Shown: positions 6,018 to 13,466, numbered from the stretch's first letter. The stretch is 15,184 nucleotides of DNA from Nitrospirota bacterium (GCA_023248505.1 JAHFEM010000005.1:1-15184); one strand, 5' to 3'. The notes: a model not told the origin generated them from the letters alone. Numbers and translations are program-made.

Positions 6018-6824
6018 ATGATCCAGACAGCCCTCAAAGGCGCCTTCCTATTGTTTTCTCTTTTCCTCCCCCTTTCCCTTGCAGCCGGAGAGGCCGCCCC
6101 CAAGCCGGCCCTTTCGGCCGAGGCCATTCTCAAGGCGTCGAGTAAACGGATGTATAACCTGAAAGATCAAACCTCCCGGGTAACCTTCCGTGTAGTCGAT
6201 ACAGATGGAACCGAGAAGAAGAGCGTCTTCCGCCTCTACTGGAAGAACTACTACGGCAAGGAGGATATCAACAGCAAGTCGCTTCTGATCACAGAGGCGC
6301 CGGCCCATGACAAGGGGGAGAAGTTCCTCCTCTGGGAGCGGCCCGAAGAAAAACAGGCCGATATCTGGCTCTACCTTCCGGAGCTACGCCAGGTCCGTCG
6401 GATTCAGTCGGGAGGACACCATCACCACGATAAAGAAGACGATTCGGACCTCCTTTTCGAAGATATGCATCAGCGCGCCGTCGAGCGGGATGAGCACACG
6501 TTAATGGCCGATGAGGAAGTGCGGGGAGAGCTTTGCTATGTGATTGAGCGCCGACTGAAGGGGCATCCTCTCTATGGCAAAAAAATCTTCTCTATTTCCA
6601 AGAACGAGGGGACCCTCCGAAAGATCGATTATTTCTCCGATGAGGGGACCCTGTTGAAAACGCAATGGATCGAATGGCAACAGGTCGGCGAGAGCTGGGT
6701 CTGGAAGGATTCCGAAATTCTCAATGCGCAGTCCTCCCGCAAGACCTTCGTTGAGCTCAGCAACGTCAAGGTGAATGGCGGTCTGCCGGATGATCGGTTC
6801 TCCGAGCGGGCGCTCCGCCAGTAA
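6018..6824 (+). CDS. Outer membrane lipoprotein-sorting (LolA-like) protein with His-rich loop
   Basis: A 268-residue periplasmic protein from the ATG at 6018. It has a GGAGGAG just ahead and a clear signal peptide at residues 1-23 (LKGAFLLFSLFLPLSLAAG). An upstream ATG at 5916 is possible, but it would bury the signal peptide. The mature part is the large LolA-like beta fold of the 'outer membrane lipoprotein-sorting protein' group. It has the KDQTSRVTFRVVDTDGTEK strand pair, FRLYWKNYYG, LLWERPEEKQADIWLYLPELRQVRRI (about 104-129) and the C-terminal KIDYFSDEGTLLKTQ. Such proteins are thought to carry lipids or hydrophobic cargo between membranes, often next to MMPL/RND transporters. Where the paralogue has a FMGSDLTFADM motif, this one has four histidines (134-137) followed by acidic residues. 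It is followed by its paralogue 301 bp downstream. Confidence 0.85.
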   Translation: MIQTALKGAFLLFSLFLPLSLAAGEAAPKPALSAEAILKASSKRMYNLKDQTSRVTFRVVDTDGTEKKSVFRLYWKNYYGKEDINSKSLLITEAPAHDKGEKFLLWERPEEKQADIWLYLPELRQVRRIQSGGHHHHDKEDDSDLLFEDMHQRAVERDEHTLMADEEVRGELCYVIERRLKGHPLYGKKIFSISKNEGTLRKIDYFSDEGTLLKTQWIEWQQVGESWVWKDSEILNAQSSRKTFVELSNVKVNGGLPDDRFSERALRQ

Positions 6825-7125
6825 CCATCATCAAGAAAACCCATTCTATGGGTCAGATCCGCCCTCCTCATCCGAATCAAGGCCCTCTCCCTTGCAGAGA
6901 ACCGGAGGAAGTGTATACTTTTCTGCACAAGATACGCTCTTCACATTGATAAATGCATTGCATTTCTATATTGATGGGATAGAATTTCTCTATGACTTGT
7001 GTGTGAAGAAAGCCGGTGGCCCCACGCGGTACCCGATTATCTCCTTCGAATGTTTTTTTCTTGAGGGGGACCTGCCCGATGGAGTCGCTCGTCATGATCC
7101 GGAGAAAATTAAAAGAGAGGGAACA
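6825..7125 (+). other. Gap between the two LolA-like genes
   Basis: No gene of its own; the frame of the next gene happens to be open through here. A CCCAT/ATGGG hairpin lies near 6841-6852, just after the first gene, without a T tract. A TTGATA near 6948 and a TATATT near 6969 are 15 nt apart and may be a weak promoter for the second gene. GC content is lower than in the coding regions on either side. Confidence 0.35.
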
Positions 7126-7968
7126 ATGAAAAACTTTTCACAATGGTTTTGGATTATTTTGGTTTTGAGTCTGGGAGGAAATCAAGTCGTTCTGGCCCAG
7201 ACCCCCCCTCCTCCTGCTTCGGCCCCTCTGCCGGATGGCGAGGAAATCATTAAACAGTCCAAAGCGCTTCTCTACCAAATCGATGACCAGGAGAATAAGG
7301 TCACTCTAAAGTTGATCGATCGGAGCGGGACACAGAAAGAAATTGTGGCAAGGCGATATTGGAAGAACTATAAAAATAAAGATGGGTTCAGCGGAAAGAC
7401 GGTTATTTACACCGAATCTCCGGCGGATTTACGCGGACAGGCTATTCTTATCTGGGACTATTCGAACGGCGGGAAGACGGAAGAACTCTGGATCTACCTT
7501 CCGACCCTGAGAAATACCCGGCGCGTTCTCCCTCAGCAACAAGACGAAGCGTTTATGGGCTCGGATCTCACTTTTGCGGACATGGGCCAGAGGCGCCTTG
7601 ATGAAGATACGCATCAGACAGTGGGGAAGCAGACCTATCGCGGGGTTCCTTGCTTGATTGTGGAAAGTACTCCCAAGGAGAAAGAAAGTATCTATACCAA
7701 GAAGGTCACCTGGGTTTCAGAAGACGACAATACGATTCAAAAAATTGACTACTATGATCGAAAGGGTCAGCTCCTCAAACGCCAGACGATCGATTGGCGA
7801 GCCATCAAAGAGAAAGAAAACAATATCTACATCTGGAAAAAGACAGACATCGTGAATGTGCAAACGGGACACAAGACGATCTTTGAAGTCAGCGATTTGA
7901 AGATCAATGCAGGACTCTCCGATAATGATTTTACAGAGCGGGTGCTGACCACGGGTCCGAAAAAATAG
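7126..7968 (+). CDS. Outer membrane lipoprotein-sorting (LolA-like) protein, second paralogue
   Basis: A 280-residue periplasmic protein. The ATG at 7126 is chosen because GAGAGGGAACA precedes it and a signal peptide follows at once (residues 1-25, WFWIILVLSLGGNQVVLAQ). After a proline-rich linker (26-36), the LolA-like domain spans about 40-275. It shows NKVTLKLIDRSGTQKEI, RRYWKNYKNKDGFSGKT, ELWIYLPTLRNTRRVLP and FMGSDLTFADMGQRR (143-157). It ends with KIDYYDRKGQLLKRQTIDW and DLKINAGLSDNDFTERVL. Motif order and length match the preceding gene throughout, so the two arose by an old duplication and have diverged widely. This copy keeps the family's GSDLTFxDM motif that the first lacks. Cargo and partner transporter are unknown; none is encoded nearby. 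Confidence 0.88.
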   Translation: MKNFSQWFWIILVLSLGGNQVVLAQTPPPPASAPLPDGEEIIKQSKALLYQIDDQENKVTLKLIDRSGTQKEIVARRYWKNYKNKDGFSGKTVIYTESPADLRGQAILIWDYSNGGKTEELWIYLPTLRNTRRVLPQQQDEAFMGSDLTFADMGQRRLDEDTHQTVGKQTYRGVPCLIVESTPKEKESIYTKKVTWVSEDDNTIQKIDYYDRKGQLLKRQTIDWRAIKEKENNIYIWKKTDIVNVQTGHKTIFEVSDLKINAGLSDNDFTERVLTTGPKK

Positions 7969-8132
7969 CGCCGGAGAAGCACTCCCATTTTCCTGGGCGT
8001 ATGACGAAGGACGGGAAAAAAGGGTCGGCCAGAAACCTCGAATACGGCCCGCAACTTTTATCTGAAATACCCCCTTTTGTCGGGCGAGCGAGATTGCACG
8101 CACTCTGTTCGATTTAATGGGCATCCTAAAGA

Positions 8133-8319
8133 CGGGCTCAAACCCCTCAATTGGGGAGTGAAGGATTTGAAGAAAACAATCCGCTGCTCGGACGTCGCCC
8201 CTCCCCTACCAAGATCAACAGCTATTTTCTGGTGTACGCCCTCTCCATCTTAGCCTCTTTTCATTTGCCGGAACCGTTTGCCTCCTCCATCCTCGACACG
8301 ACTCGATACCAGGAAGAGA
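8133..8319. repeat. Direct repeat, copy B
   Basis: Second copy of the 187-bp repeat at 5377-5563 (offset 2756 bp, 182 of 187 bases identical). It ends at GAGA; copy A continues differently, though both have CTTCG shortly after, as if a few bases were lost at the junction. Confidence 0.95.
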
Positions 8320-8357
8320 CCTTCGCGGACCATCCCAAGCAAGAATTAAATAGATGA
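8133..8357 (+). pseudogene. Truncated copy of the 5182 gene
   Basis: Read in the frame of the parent gene, this fragment reproduces RAQT, LGSEGFEENNPLLGRRPSP and YQEE. It has an in-frame TAA at 8127, lacks the signal peptide, and changes to unrelated residues after 8319, stopping at 8355-8357. A TTG at 8151 could in principle start a 68-residue peptide, but no Shine-Dalgarno supports it. Just upstream, the match to the parent continues only with small deletions that shift the frame. The stop codon overlaps the -35 box of the following receptor promoter. This is a gene remnant left by a recent duplication or recombination. Confidence 0.8.
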
Positions 8358-8382
8358 CATTTGACGTTTGATATTTTATAAT
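8343..8382 (+). promoter_or_regulatory. Promoter of the TonB receptor-yfiR operon (twin of 12966-13006)
   Basis: ATGACA (8354-8359), a 17-nt spacer and a perfect TATAAT (8377-8382). The -35 is preceded by GAATTAAATAG, which is also present, with one change, at the promoter near 12977. Start near 8389 gives an untranslated leader of about 80 nt. Confidence 0.75.
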
Positions 8383-8470
8383 TTCGCAATCGATCGATGA
8401 CCGCCCGCTGCAATCCTCTCTTTCAGGTCAGCGGAACGAATAAATTCCTCCAAAAGATGGGGTTGAATTG
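8383..8470 (+). promoter_or_regulatory. Leader of the receptor operon, related to the leader at 13007-13073
   Basis: The leader shares TATAATTTC, GATC, GCCC, TGCRAT, TCTCT, TTCA and AGGTCA in the same order with the leader at 13007-13073. A TGACC (8397-8401)/GGTCA (8426-8430) stem can form. No known riboswitch consensus is recognised. Confidence 0.45.
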
Positions 8471-10576
8471 ATGCGCAAAATAGAATGGAGCGTCGGGTTA
8501 AGGCGCGGGGTCGGCGTGGATGGCCGGGGGCGCGGCGTTCGAGGCCTGATCACAAAAGCGATTGCCTTCACGGTCGTGCTGATAGGGTGCGGCGCCATGG
8601 CCTGGAGCGAAGAGATGCCCCAACCTTCCGAGGCTTCGGGATCCCTCACCGAGTTGAGCCTGGAAGAGTTGATGAACGTGGAGGTCGTCACCTACTCGAA
8701 GAGTCCCCAAAAATGGTTCGATACTCCCGCAGCCGTCTATGTGATCACGCAGGAAGACATCCGCCGCGCCGGCGTCACCAGCATCCCGGAGGCGCTTCGA
8801 ATGGCCCCCGGCGTCGAAGTGTACCGGGTCAATTCGAGCCAATGGGTCGTCGGCATCCGCGGCTTCACCAGTCTCACCGGACGGCTCTCCCCCTCCCTGC
8901 TCGTTTTGATTGATGGGAGAAGTGCTTACTCGTCGCTCTTTGCCGGTGTTTTCTGGGAGGTGCAGGACCTTCTGCTGGAGGACGTCGAACGGATCGAAAT
9001 CATCCGCGGACCGGGAGGAACCCTCTGGGGGGCGAATGCGGTCAACGGGGTGATCAACATCATCACCAAGCATTCCAAAGAGACCCAGGGGGGCCTGTTC
9101 ACCCTCGGAGCCGGCACCGAGGAGCGCGACTTCGGCGGAGTCCGATACGGCGGCGCGGTCGGCGAGAAGCTTCACTACCGCGTCTATGGAAAGTTCTTTA
9201 ACCGGGACGCGACGTTTCATCCTGACGGGGATGAATTCGACGACTGGCGGATGGCGCAAGGAGGATTCCGGGCCGATTTGGATCTGCCCAACCGCAATGC
9301 CCTCACCCTCCAGGGGGATCTTTATTCCGGAAAGGCCGGACAGAGGACGACGTTTACAACCTATCAGCCTCCCTTCTCTCAAACGGTCGAGAAAGACACC
9401 GATCTCTCCGGGGGGAATCTCTCGTTGTATTTCAACCATGTCCAGAGCGAGCGATCGGATTGGACCGTGAAGTTCTATTACGACCGGACCTCCCGGCGGA
9501 CGCCGACCTTTCAGGACGACCAGGACACCCTCGATCTGGAGTTGAAAAATCGCTTTCTTCCTTTCGCCGGCCAGGAGCTGATTTGGGGGATCGGCTACCG
9601 GCTGACCTCCGATGATTTTAACGGGGTTTCCACGACGGTGTTCGACCCCGCCCGGCGCGCCGACAGTCTCTACAGCGCCTTCGCGCAATATCAGATGCCG
9701 TTGATTCAAGACCGACTCCTCCTGACACTGGGGTCCAAGTTCGAACACAACGACTACAGCGGGTTTGAGGTGCAACCGAGCGGACGGCTGCTCTGGAAGC
9801 CGCGCCCCGACCAGGCGGTCTGGACCTCCGTCACACGCGCCGTAAGGACCCCCTCGCGGCTGGAGCACGACTCGGAGTTGACCGGCGTCACCAATCCGGC
9901 CGCCACCCCGCCGACCTTTATTCGGGTCATCGGGGAGGACGCCTTGTTCGATTCGGAGCGGGTCGTCGCCTATGAGCTCGGATACCGAATCCAGCCGATG
10001 CACCGGCTCTCCTTTGAGGCGGCCGCGTTTTATAATCGGTACACGAAGCTGCTGAGTCTGCAGCCCGGCGCGCCGTTCACGGAATCATTCCCTCCCGACC
10101 CGGACCGGGTGATCGTCCCGTTCTTTTTCGAGAACCGGGTGGAAGGCCATACATACGGGATGGAATTCATGTCGGATTGGCAGGTGCGGGAGTGGTGGAG
10201 AGTGAACGTGATCTATACGCTTCTTCAGATCGACCTGACACAAACCTCCGGCGCTGTGGACCCGCTGAGGATTGTGGCATCGACCGAGAAGACGAACCCT
10301 CATCATCAGGCGGGGCTGCGCTCTTTGATGGCGCTGCCGGGGAACGTAGAGCTCGATTGGTTTCTGCGGTATGTCGATAAGCTCCCCAGCCAGGCGATTA
10401 AACAGTATTACAACCTTGATCTCCGAGTCGGCTGGCACCCCATGAGGGATATTGAGCTCGCGGTCGTCGGCCAGAATCTGCTCGACAATCATCACCCTGA
10501 ATTTGGCGGCGGCAGCGCCGGGACGGCGGAAGTCGAACGCGGCGTCTACGCAAAGGTGACCGCTCAATGGAAATGA
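8471..10576 (+). CDS. TonB-dependent outer membrane receptor
   Basis: A 701-residue outer-membrane transporter. After an arginine- and glycine-rich N-terminus, a signal peptide covers about residues 29-47 (TKAIAFTVVLIGCGAMAW). The plug domain spans about 65-190: SLEELMNVEVVTYSKSPQKW, TPAAVYVITQEDIRRAG, IPEALRMAPGVEV, the VLIDGRS loop, and VERIEIIRGPGGTLWGANAVNGVINIITK. A beta barrel follows to the end. The wording matches a group of receptors usually annotated as iron-complex or MSHA-linked; the substrate cannot be read from sequence. The start is the ATG at 8471 (a TTG directly precedes it); the Shine-Dalgarno is weak. The last residues are AQWK rather than the usual terminal aromatic. The stop overlaps the start of the yfiR-like gene, indicating translational coupling. 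Confidence 0.93.
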   Translation: MRKIEWSVGLRRGVGVDGRGRGVRGLITKAIAFTVVLIGCGAMAWSEEMPQPSEASGSLTELSLEELMNVEVVTYSKSPQKWFDTPAAVYVITQEDIRRAGVTSIPEALRMAPGVEVYRVNSSQWVVGIRGFTSLTGRLSPSLLVLIDGRSAYSSLFAGVFWEVQDLLLEDVERIEIIRGPGGTLWGANAVNGVINIITKHSKETQGGLFTLGAGTEERDFGGVRYGGAVGEKLHYRVYGKFFNRDATFHPDGDEFDDWRMAQGGFRADLDLPNRNALTLQGDLYSGKAGQRTTFTTYQPPFSQTVEKDTDLSGGNLSLYFNHVQSERSDWTVKFYYDRTSRRTPTFQDDQDTLDLELKNRFLPFAGQELIWGIGYRLTSDDFNGVSTTVFDPARRADSLYSAFAQYQMPLIQDRLLLTLGSKFEHNDYSGFEVQPSGRLLWKPRPDQAVWTSVTRAVRTPSRLEHDSELTGVTNPAATPPTFIRVIGEDALFDSERVVAYELGYRIQPMHRLSFEAAAFYNRYTKLLSLQPGAPFTESFPPDPDRVIVPFFFENRVEGHTYGMEFMSDWQVREWWRVNVIYTLLQIDLTQTSGAVDPLRIVASTEKTNPHHQAGLRSLMALPGNVELDWFLRYVDKLPSQAIKQYYNLDLRVGWHPMRDIELAVVGQNLLDNHHPEFGGGSAGTAEVERGVYAKVTAQWK

Positions 10577-11214
10577 ACAACAGGTCGCTTCTGAAGAGCG
10601 TCTTTATTTCAATCCTGCTGATGGGGGTCCCCGCCCTTTTCCCGGCTCAGGCGGCCCCCTCCTCTCCCACCGAATATCAGGTCAAGGCGGCGTTTCTTTA
10701 TAACTTTGCCAAATTTGTGGAATGGCCGGCGGAGGCGCTTTCGGAGGGCGGGCCCTTTGTCATCGGGATCTTGGGGGAAGATCCTTTCGGAAGCCTGATC
10801 GATGAAGCGGTGGCCGGGAAGACCGTTCGAGAGAAGCGGATTATCGTCAAGCGACTCTCCAAGATCGAGGAAGCGGTCGATAGCCATATCCTCTTTATCA
10901 GCGATTCGGAGAGAGAGAACGTGAGCCGGATCCTAAAACAATTGGGCCATGCGCCCGTCTTGACCGTCAGCGATCTTGGCCGATTTGCCGAGCAGGGGGG
11001 AATGGTTCAGTTGGTGACGGAGCAAAACCGGGTCCGCTTTGCAATCAACGTGGCTGTGGTTGAACGGGCCGGTTTGAAACCGAGCTCTCAGTTATTGAAA
11101 TTGGCTCGAATTATAAATAGTGATACTTCAACACTCCCCAAGCCCTTTCCGATACTGAATGCGGCGATCACGCCGATCGCTTGCGTCTGCAGCAGCACAG
11201 AGCATCTGCCTTGA
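10567..11214 (+). CDS. yfiR: YfiR family (DUF4154) periplasmic protein
   Basis: A 215-residue periplasmic protein with a signal peptide (residues 10-29) and the YfiR core: EYQVKAAFLYNFAKFVEWP at 36-54, FVIGILGEDPFG, SHILFIS near 106, VLTVSD, and GGMVQL with RVRFAINV at 144-162. It ends in AGLKPSSQLLKLARI. In Pseudomonas YfiR holds the CHASE8 diguanylate cyclase YfiN inactive in response to envelope stress. Here the CHASE8 protein nearby is a histidine kinase. The ATG at 10567, or a second one at 10573, overlaps the receptor stop, so the two genes form one operon. The family normally ends near LARI; the last 33 residues are unlike the family and may come from a lost stop codon. A GCGATC/GATCGC hairpin lies inside that tail (11164-11180). 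Confidence 0.88.
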   Translation: MEMNNRSLLKSVFISILLMGVPALFPAQAAPSSPTEYQVKAAFLYNFAKFVEWPAEALSEGGPFVIGILGEDPFGSLIDEAVAGKTVREKRIIVKRLSKIEEAVDSHILFISDSERENVSRILKQLGHAPVLTVSDLGRFAEQGGMVQLVTEQNRVRFAINVAVVERAGLKPSSQLLKLARIINSDTSTLPKPFPILNAAITPIACVCSSTEHLP

Positions 11215-11304
11215 TCCTTTTTCATCGGATCGTTCCTTCCCCCGACCTGCTTTCGCCCCCCGCAAACGCGATATCGCATCGAGCATAAAAATGGACGCCG
11301 CCGT

Positions 11305-12762
11305 TTAAAGATTGCTCCCTTTTTTCAGCTCAAACCGATACGGCAGATAAACCGTAAAGGTCGATCCTTTTCCGTATTGGCTCTCAACACGGACCTCTCC
11401 CTGCAACAGATAGATCAAATCTTTGACAATCGCTAACCCCAATCCGACCCCCCCGAATTCCCTTGTGGCGCTTGCATCGACCTGATGAAAGGTGTTAAAG
11501 ATTTTAGAAAGCTCTTCCGGTTTGACGCCGATCCCGGTATCTTGGATCGATATCTCCACCCCTCCTTTATCCGGTCGCGCCGTCATTGCAATGCGAATCC
11601 CTCCTTTTTTGGTAAATTTCACCGCATTGGAGAGAAGGTTCACAAGAATCTGCTTGATTTTATCGCTGTCGGAGTAAATGGCGGGAAGGGGTTCAACCTG
11701 ATTGAATCGGACGTAGAGCGATTTTTGATCAAAGAGGGGCTGCATACCGGAAAGCGTTTCCTTTATTAAAAGGACAATATCCACTTCTTGTATTTCAACC
11801 GGCATTTTCCCCGATTCAATCCTGGCCAGATCAAGCACTTCGTTGACCAGCTTCAAAAGATCATTGGCGTTTCTTTGAACCCCTTCCAGGGGACCCTTTT
11901 GCGACTCGCTGACCGCTCCGTACACCTCCTCGAGTAAAAGCGAGTTATATCCCATAATGGCATTCAACGGCGTTCGAAGCTCGTGGGAGACGTTCGATAC
12001 AAATTCCGATTTGATGCGGCTCGCCTCCTGCGCTTCGATGGTCTTGCGCTTCAGCTCTGCTTCCCTGCTTTGAATCACATCCAACATCTCATTGAACCCC
12101 TGGACGAGAAGGCCCAGTTCGTCCTGGCCATGCTGCTCCGCTCGGATCGTATAGTCTTTTCGATCTGAAATCGCTTTCGCCGTCTTTACCAGATGGGAAA
12201 TCGGCTCGGAGACGACCCGCTGGAATCGAGAGGCCAGCAACAGAGCAACGAAGGAGGCGGCCACAATCAGGGTCACAGTCACGATGGTATATTGTCTTAT
12301 CGCCGAATAGAGGTCTTCCAAATCGGATTGAATGTAAACCGTGCCGATGCTCTCATCCTTTAAGAAGATGGGACGAAACAGGATGAGGGCGTTTCTCTCA
12401 AAGCGGGAGAGGTTTTTTTGCAGGGGGGGCGGTTGAAACCCATCCTTCGCATCATTGCCGACATAGGTGGAAAAGACCTGCCCCTCTTTCGTGTAAATCG
12501 CCGCAGCAATTACGTGAGGATAGGCCGCTAACGCCGCCAAGGTTTCTTCCCCGGCCTTGGGATCGTTGAACGTCAGCGCCGCTGTGCTATTGGTGCCGAT
12601 TACGTCCGCCAAGGTGGATAGATTGTAGGTCAGGTTCTGACGAACTTTAATCAGATGATACGTGATCGATGCCACCCCCGCCAGGATCAATACAATGCTG
12701 CTGGTCAAGAGGGTCAGCAACATCAGCTTGGATTTAATCGATTGGTCTTGAAATCTGCGCAT
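11305..12762 (-). CDS. CHASE8-HAMP sensor histidine kinase
   Basis: A 485-residue inner-membrane kinase from the ATG at 12762, supported by GGAG 9 nt upstream; the frame is also open back to a TTG at 12798. Transmembrane helices lie at about 14-37 and 158-178. They flank a CHASE8-like periplasmic domain (LADVIGTNSTAALTFNDPKA, ETLAALAAYPHVIAAAIY) of the kind found in YfiN. HAMP spans about 180-232 and a coiled-coil linker about 232-250. HisKA contains the phospho-acceptor H260 in VSHELRTP. HATPase_c has the N box at 375-384, DTGIG at 408-412 and GGVGLGLAIV at 437-446. All catalytic motifs are intact. There is no receiver domain and no response regulator gene in the window. It converges with the receptor-yfiR operon, and its upstream region is shared with the divergent gene at 13074. 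It probably responds to the YfiR protein. Confidence 0.92.
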   Translation of the reverse strand: MRRFQDQSIKSKLMLLTLLTSSIVLILAGVASITYHLIKVRQNLTYNLSTLADVIGTNSTAALTFNDPKAGEETLAALAAYPHVIAAAIYTKEGQVFSTYVGNDAKDGFQPPPLQKNLSRFERNALILFRPIFLKDESIGTVYIQSDLEDLYSAIRQYTIVTVTLIVAASFVALLLASRFQRVVSEPISHLVKTAKAISDRKDYTIRAEQHGQDELGLLVQGFNEMLDVIQSREAELKRKTIEAQEASRIKSEFVSNVSHELRTPLNAIMGYNSLLLEEVYGAVSESQKGPLEGVQRNANDLLKLVNEVLDLARIESGKMPVEIQEVDIVLLIKETLSGMQPLFDQKSLYVRFNQVEPLPAIYSDSDKIKQILVNLLSNAVKFTKKGGIRIAMTARPDKGGVEISIQDTGIGVKPEELSKIFNTFHQVDASATREFGGVGLGLAIVKDLIYLLQGEVRVESQYGKGSTFTVYLPYRFELKKGSNL

Positions 12763-12965
12763 ACGGTCTGGCTCCGGACAATCGTCCCATTTTAACAATT
12801 TTGAATGGATCTTGAAATAGGCGCGCGGCGGCCCTTTCCATCCTCAGCCATAGGATGAAAACGCCATCCTGGCGAAGTATTTTCTGTCCCCGCAGAGAAG
12901 ATACGCGACTCTTTAAGCGTATTTCAAGACCCTTTTCGATAAGGACGGGATTCACCCGAAAACGG
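12763..12965. promoter_or_regulatory. Divergent control region between the kinase and the 13074 gene
   Basis: It contains overlapping hairpins AGGATG/CATCCT (12852-12870) and CGCCA/TGGCG (12862-12874), which exclude each other. It also has an exact ATACGC/GCGTAT inverted repeat with a 10-nt centre (12901-12922) and a CCCG/CGGG stem ending at 12966. The kinase promoter itself is not clear. Confidence 0.4.
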
Positions 12966-13006
12966 GAATTAAGTAGATGACAACCGATATTCTAATATAG
13001 TATAAT
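12966..13006 (+). promoter_or_regulatory. Promoter of the 13074 gene (twin of 8343-8382)
   Basis: ATGACA (12977-12982), an 18-nt spacer and TATAAT (13001-13006). The 17 bases from GAATTAAG to ATGACA differ from the receptor promoter at one position, and TATAATTTC is identical in both. Start is near 13013. Confidence 0.75.
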
Positions 13007-13073
13007 TTCCTCTCTATAACGGGATCATCGCCCTTGCGATTTTCTCTCTTCAAGGTCAAAGGAGTATTTAGAA

Positions 13074-13466
13074 ATGGCACTGTCAAACAGGATCGTTCTT
13101 CACTTTCAGAATGGGGAGATTGTCAAAGGGAGCACGGGCGATTTCTCTCCGGAAAAGCCTTGGTTCCACCTCACAAAACGAAGCACGGGAGAGACAATCA
13201 AGATCGATCCTTCCCGGTTAAAGGGAATCTTCTTCGTGAAAAGCTTCGAAGGAAATTCGACCTATAAGGAGCGGAATGACATCAAACGGCCGGGCCTGGG
13301 CCGAAGGGTCATGGTCTGCTTCAAAGACGGCGAAAACATCTTCGGCCATACCACAAGCGTCTCTCCTGGAAGAAAGGGCTTCTTCCTCTTCTTCTCCGAT
13401 CCGGAGGGCAACAATGAAAAGGTCTTCGTTCTCACCGCTGCCACGGAAGATATCCTCTTAGGATAG
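13074..13466 (+). CDS. Small two-repeat beta-rich cytoplasmic protein of unknown function
   Basis: A 130-residue protein without signal peptide or membrane segment. The start is fixed by AAAGGAG 9 nt before the ATG. It has two similar halves. Residues 6-60 begin RIVLHFQNGEIVKGSTGDFSP, and residues 78-130 begin RVMVCFKDGENIFGHTTSVSP. Each is followed by a strand with paired aromatics (WFHL; FFLFF) and a closing hydrophobic strand (KGIFFVKSFEG; EKVFVLTAATE). I recall similar uncharacterised proteins in Nitrospirota and Deltaproteobacteria, often near PilZ or signalling genes, but I cannot assign a function. It lacks the RxxxR and D/NxSxxG motifs of PilZ, so it is not called a cyclic-di-GMP receptor. 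Its promoter and leader resemble those of the receptor-yfiR operon, and it is divergent from the CHASE8 kinase. Confidence 0.85.
   Translation: MALSNRIVLHFQNGEIVKGSTGDFSPEKPWFHLTKRSTGETIKIDPSRLKGIFFVKSFEGNSTYKERNDIKRPGLGRRVMVCFKDGENIFGHTTSVSPGRKGFFLFFSDPEGNNEKVFVLTAATEDILLG

Noticed and set aside
6775..7125. N-terminal extension of the second LolA-like protein overlapping the end of the first
   Set aside because: The open frame is incidental; the signal peptide and ribosome binding site place the start at 7126.
8383..8470. Cyclic-di-GMP (GEMM) riboswitch in the receptor leader
   Set aside because: The conserved GEMM core and its tetraloop/receptor sequences are not present; the only clear signal is the similarity to the second leader.
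8498..10003. Long minus-strand frame of about 500 codons opposite the TonB receptor
   Set aside because: It is a high-GC shadow of the receptor gene: the plus strand has full family motifs, while this frame has a composition without domains and no ribosome binding site.
12734..12955. Minus-strand 73-codon frame overlapping the kinase start
   Set aside because: No ribosome binding site at a workable distance and no recognisable content; it covers the kinase control region.
13074..13466. PilZ-domain reading of the 130-residue protein
   Set aside because: The RxxxR and D/NxSxxG signatures that define PilZ cyclic-di-GMP binding are absent.
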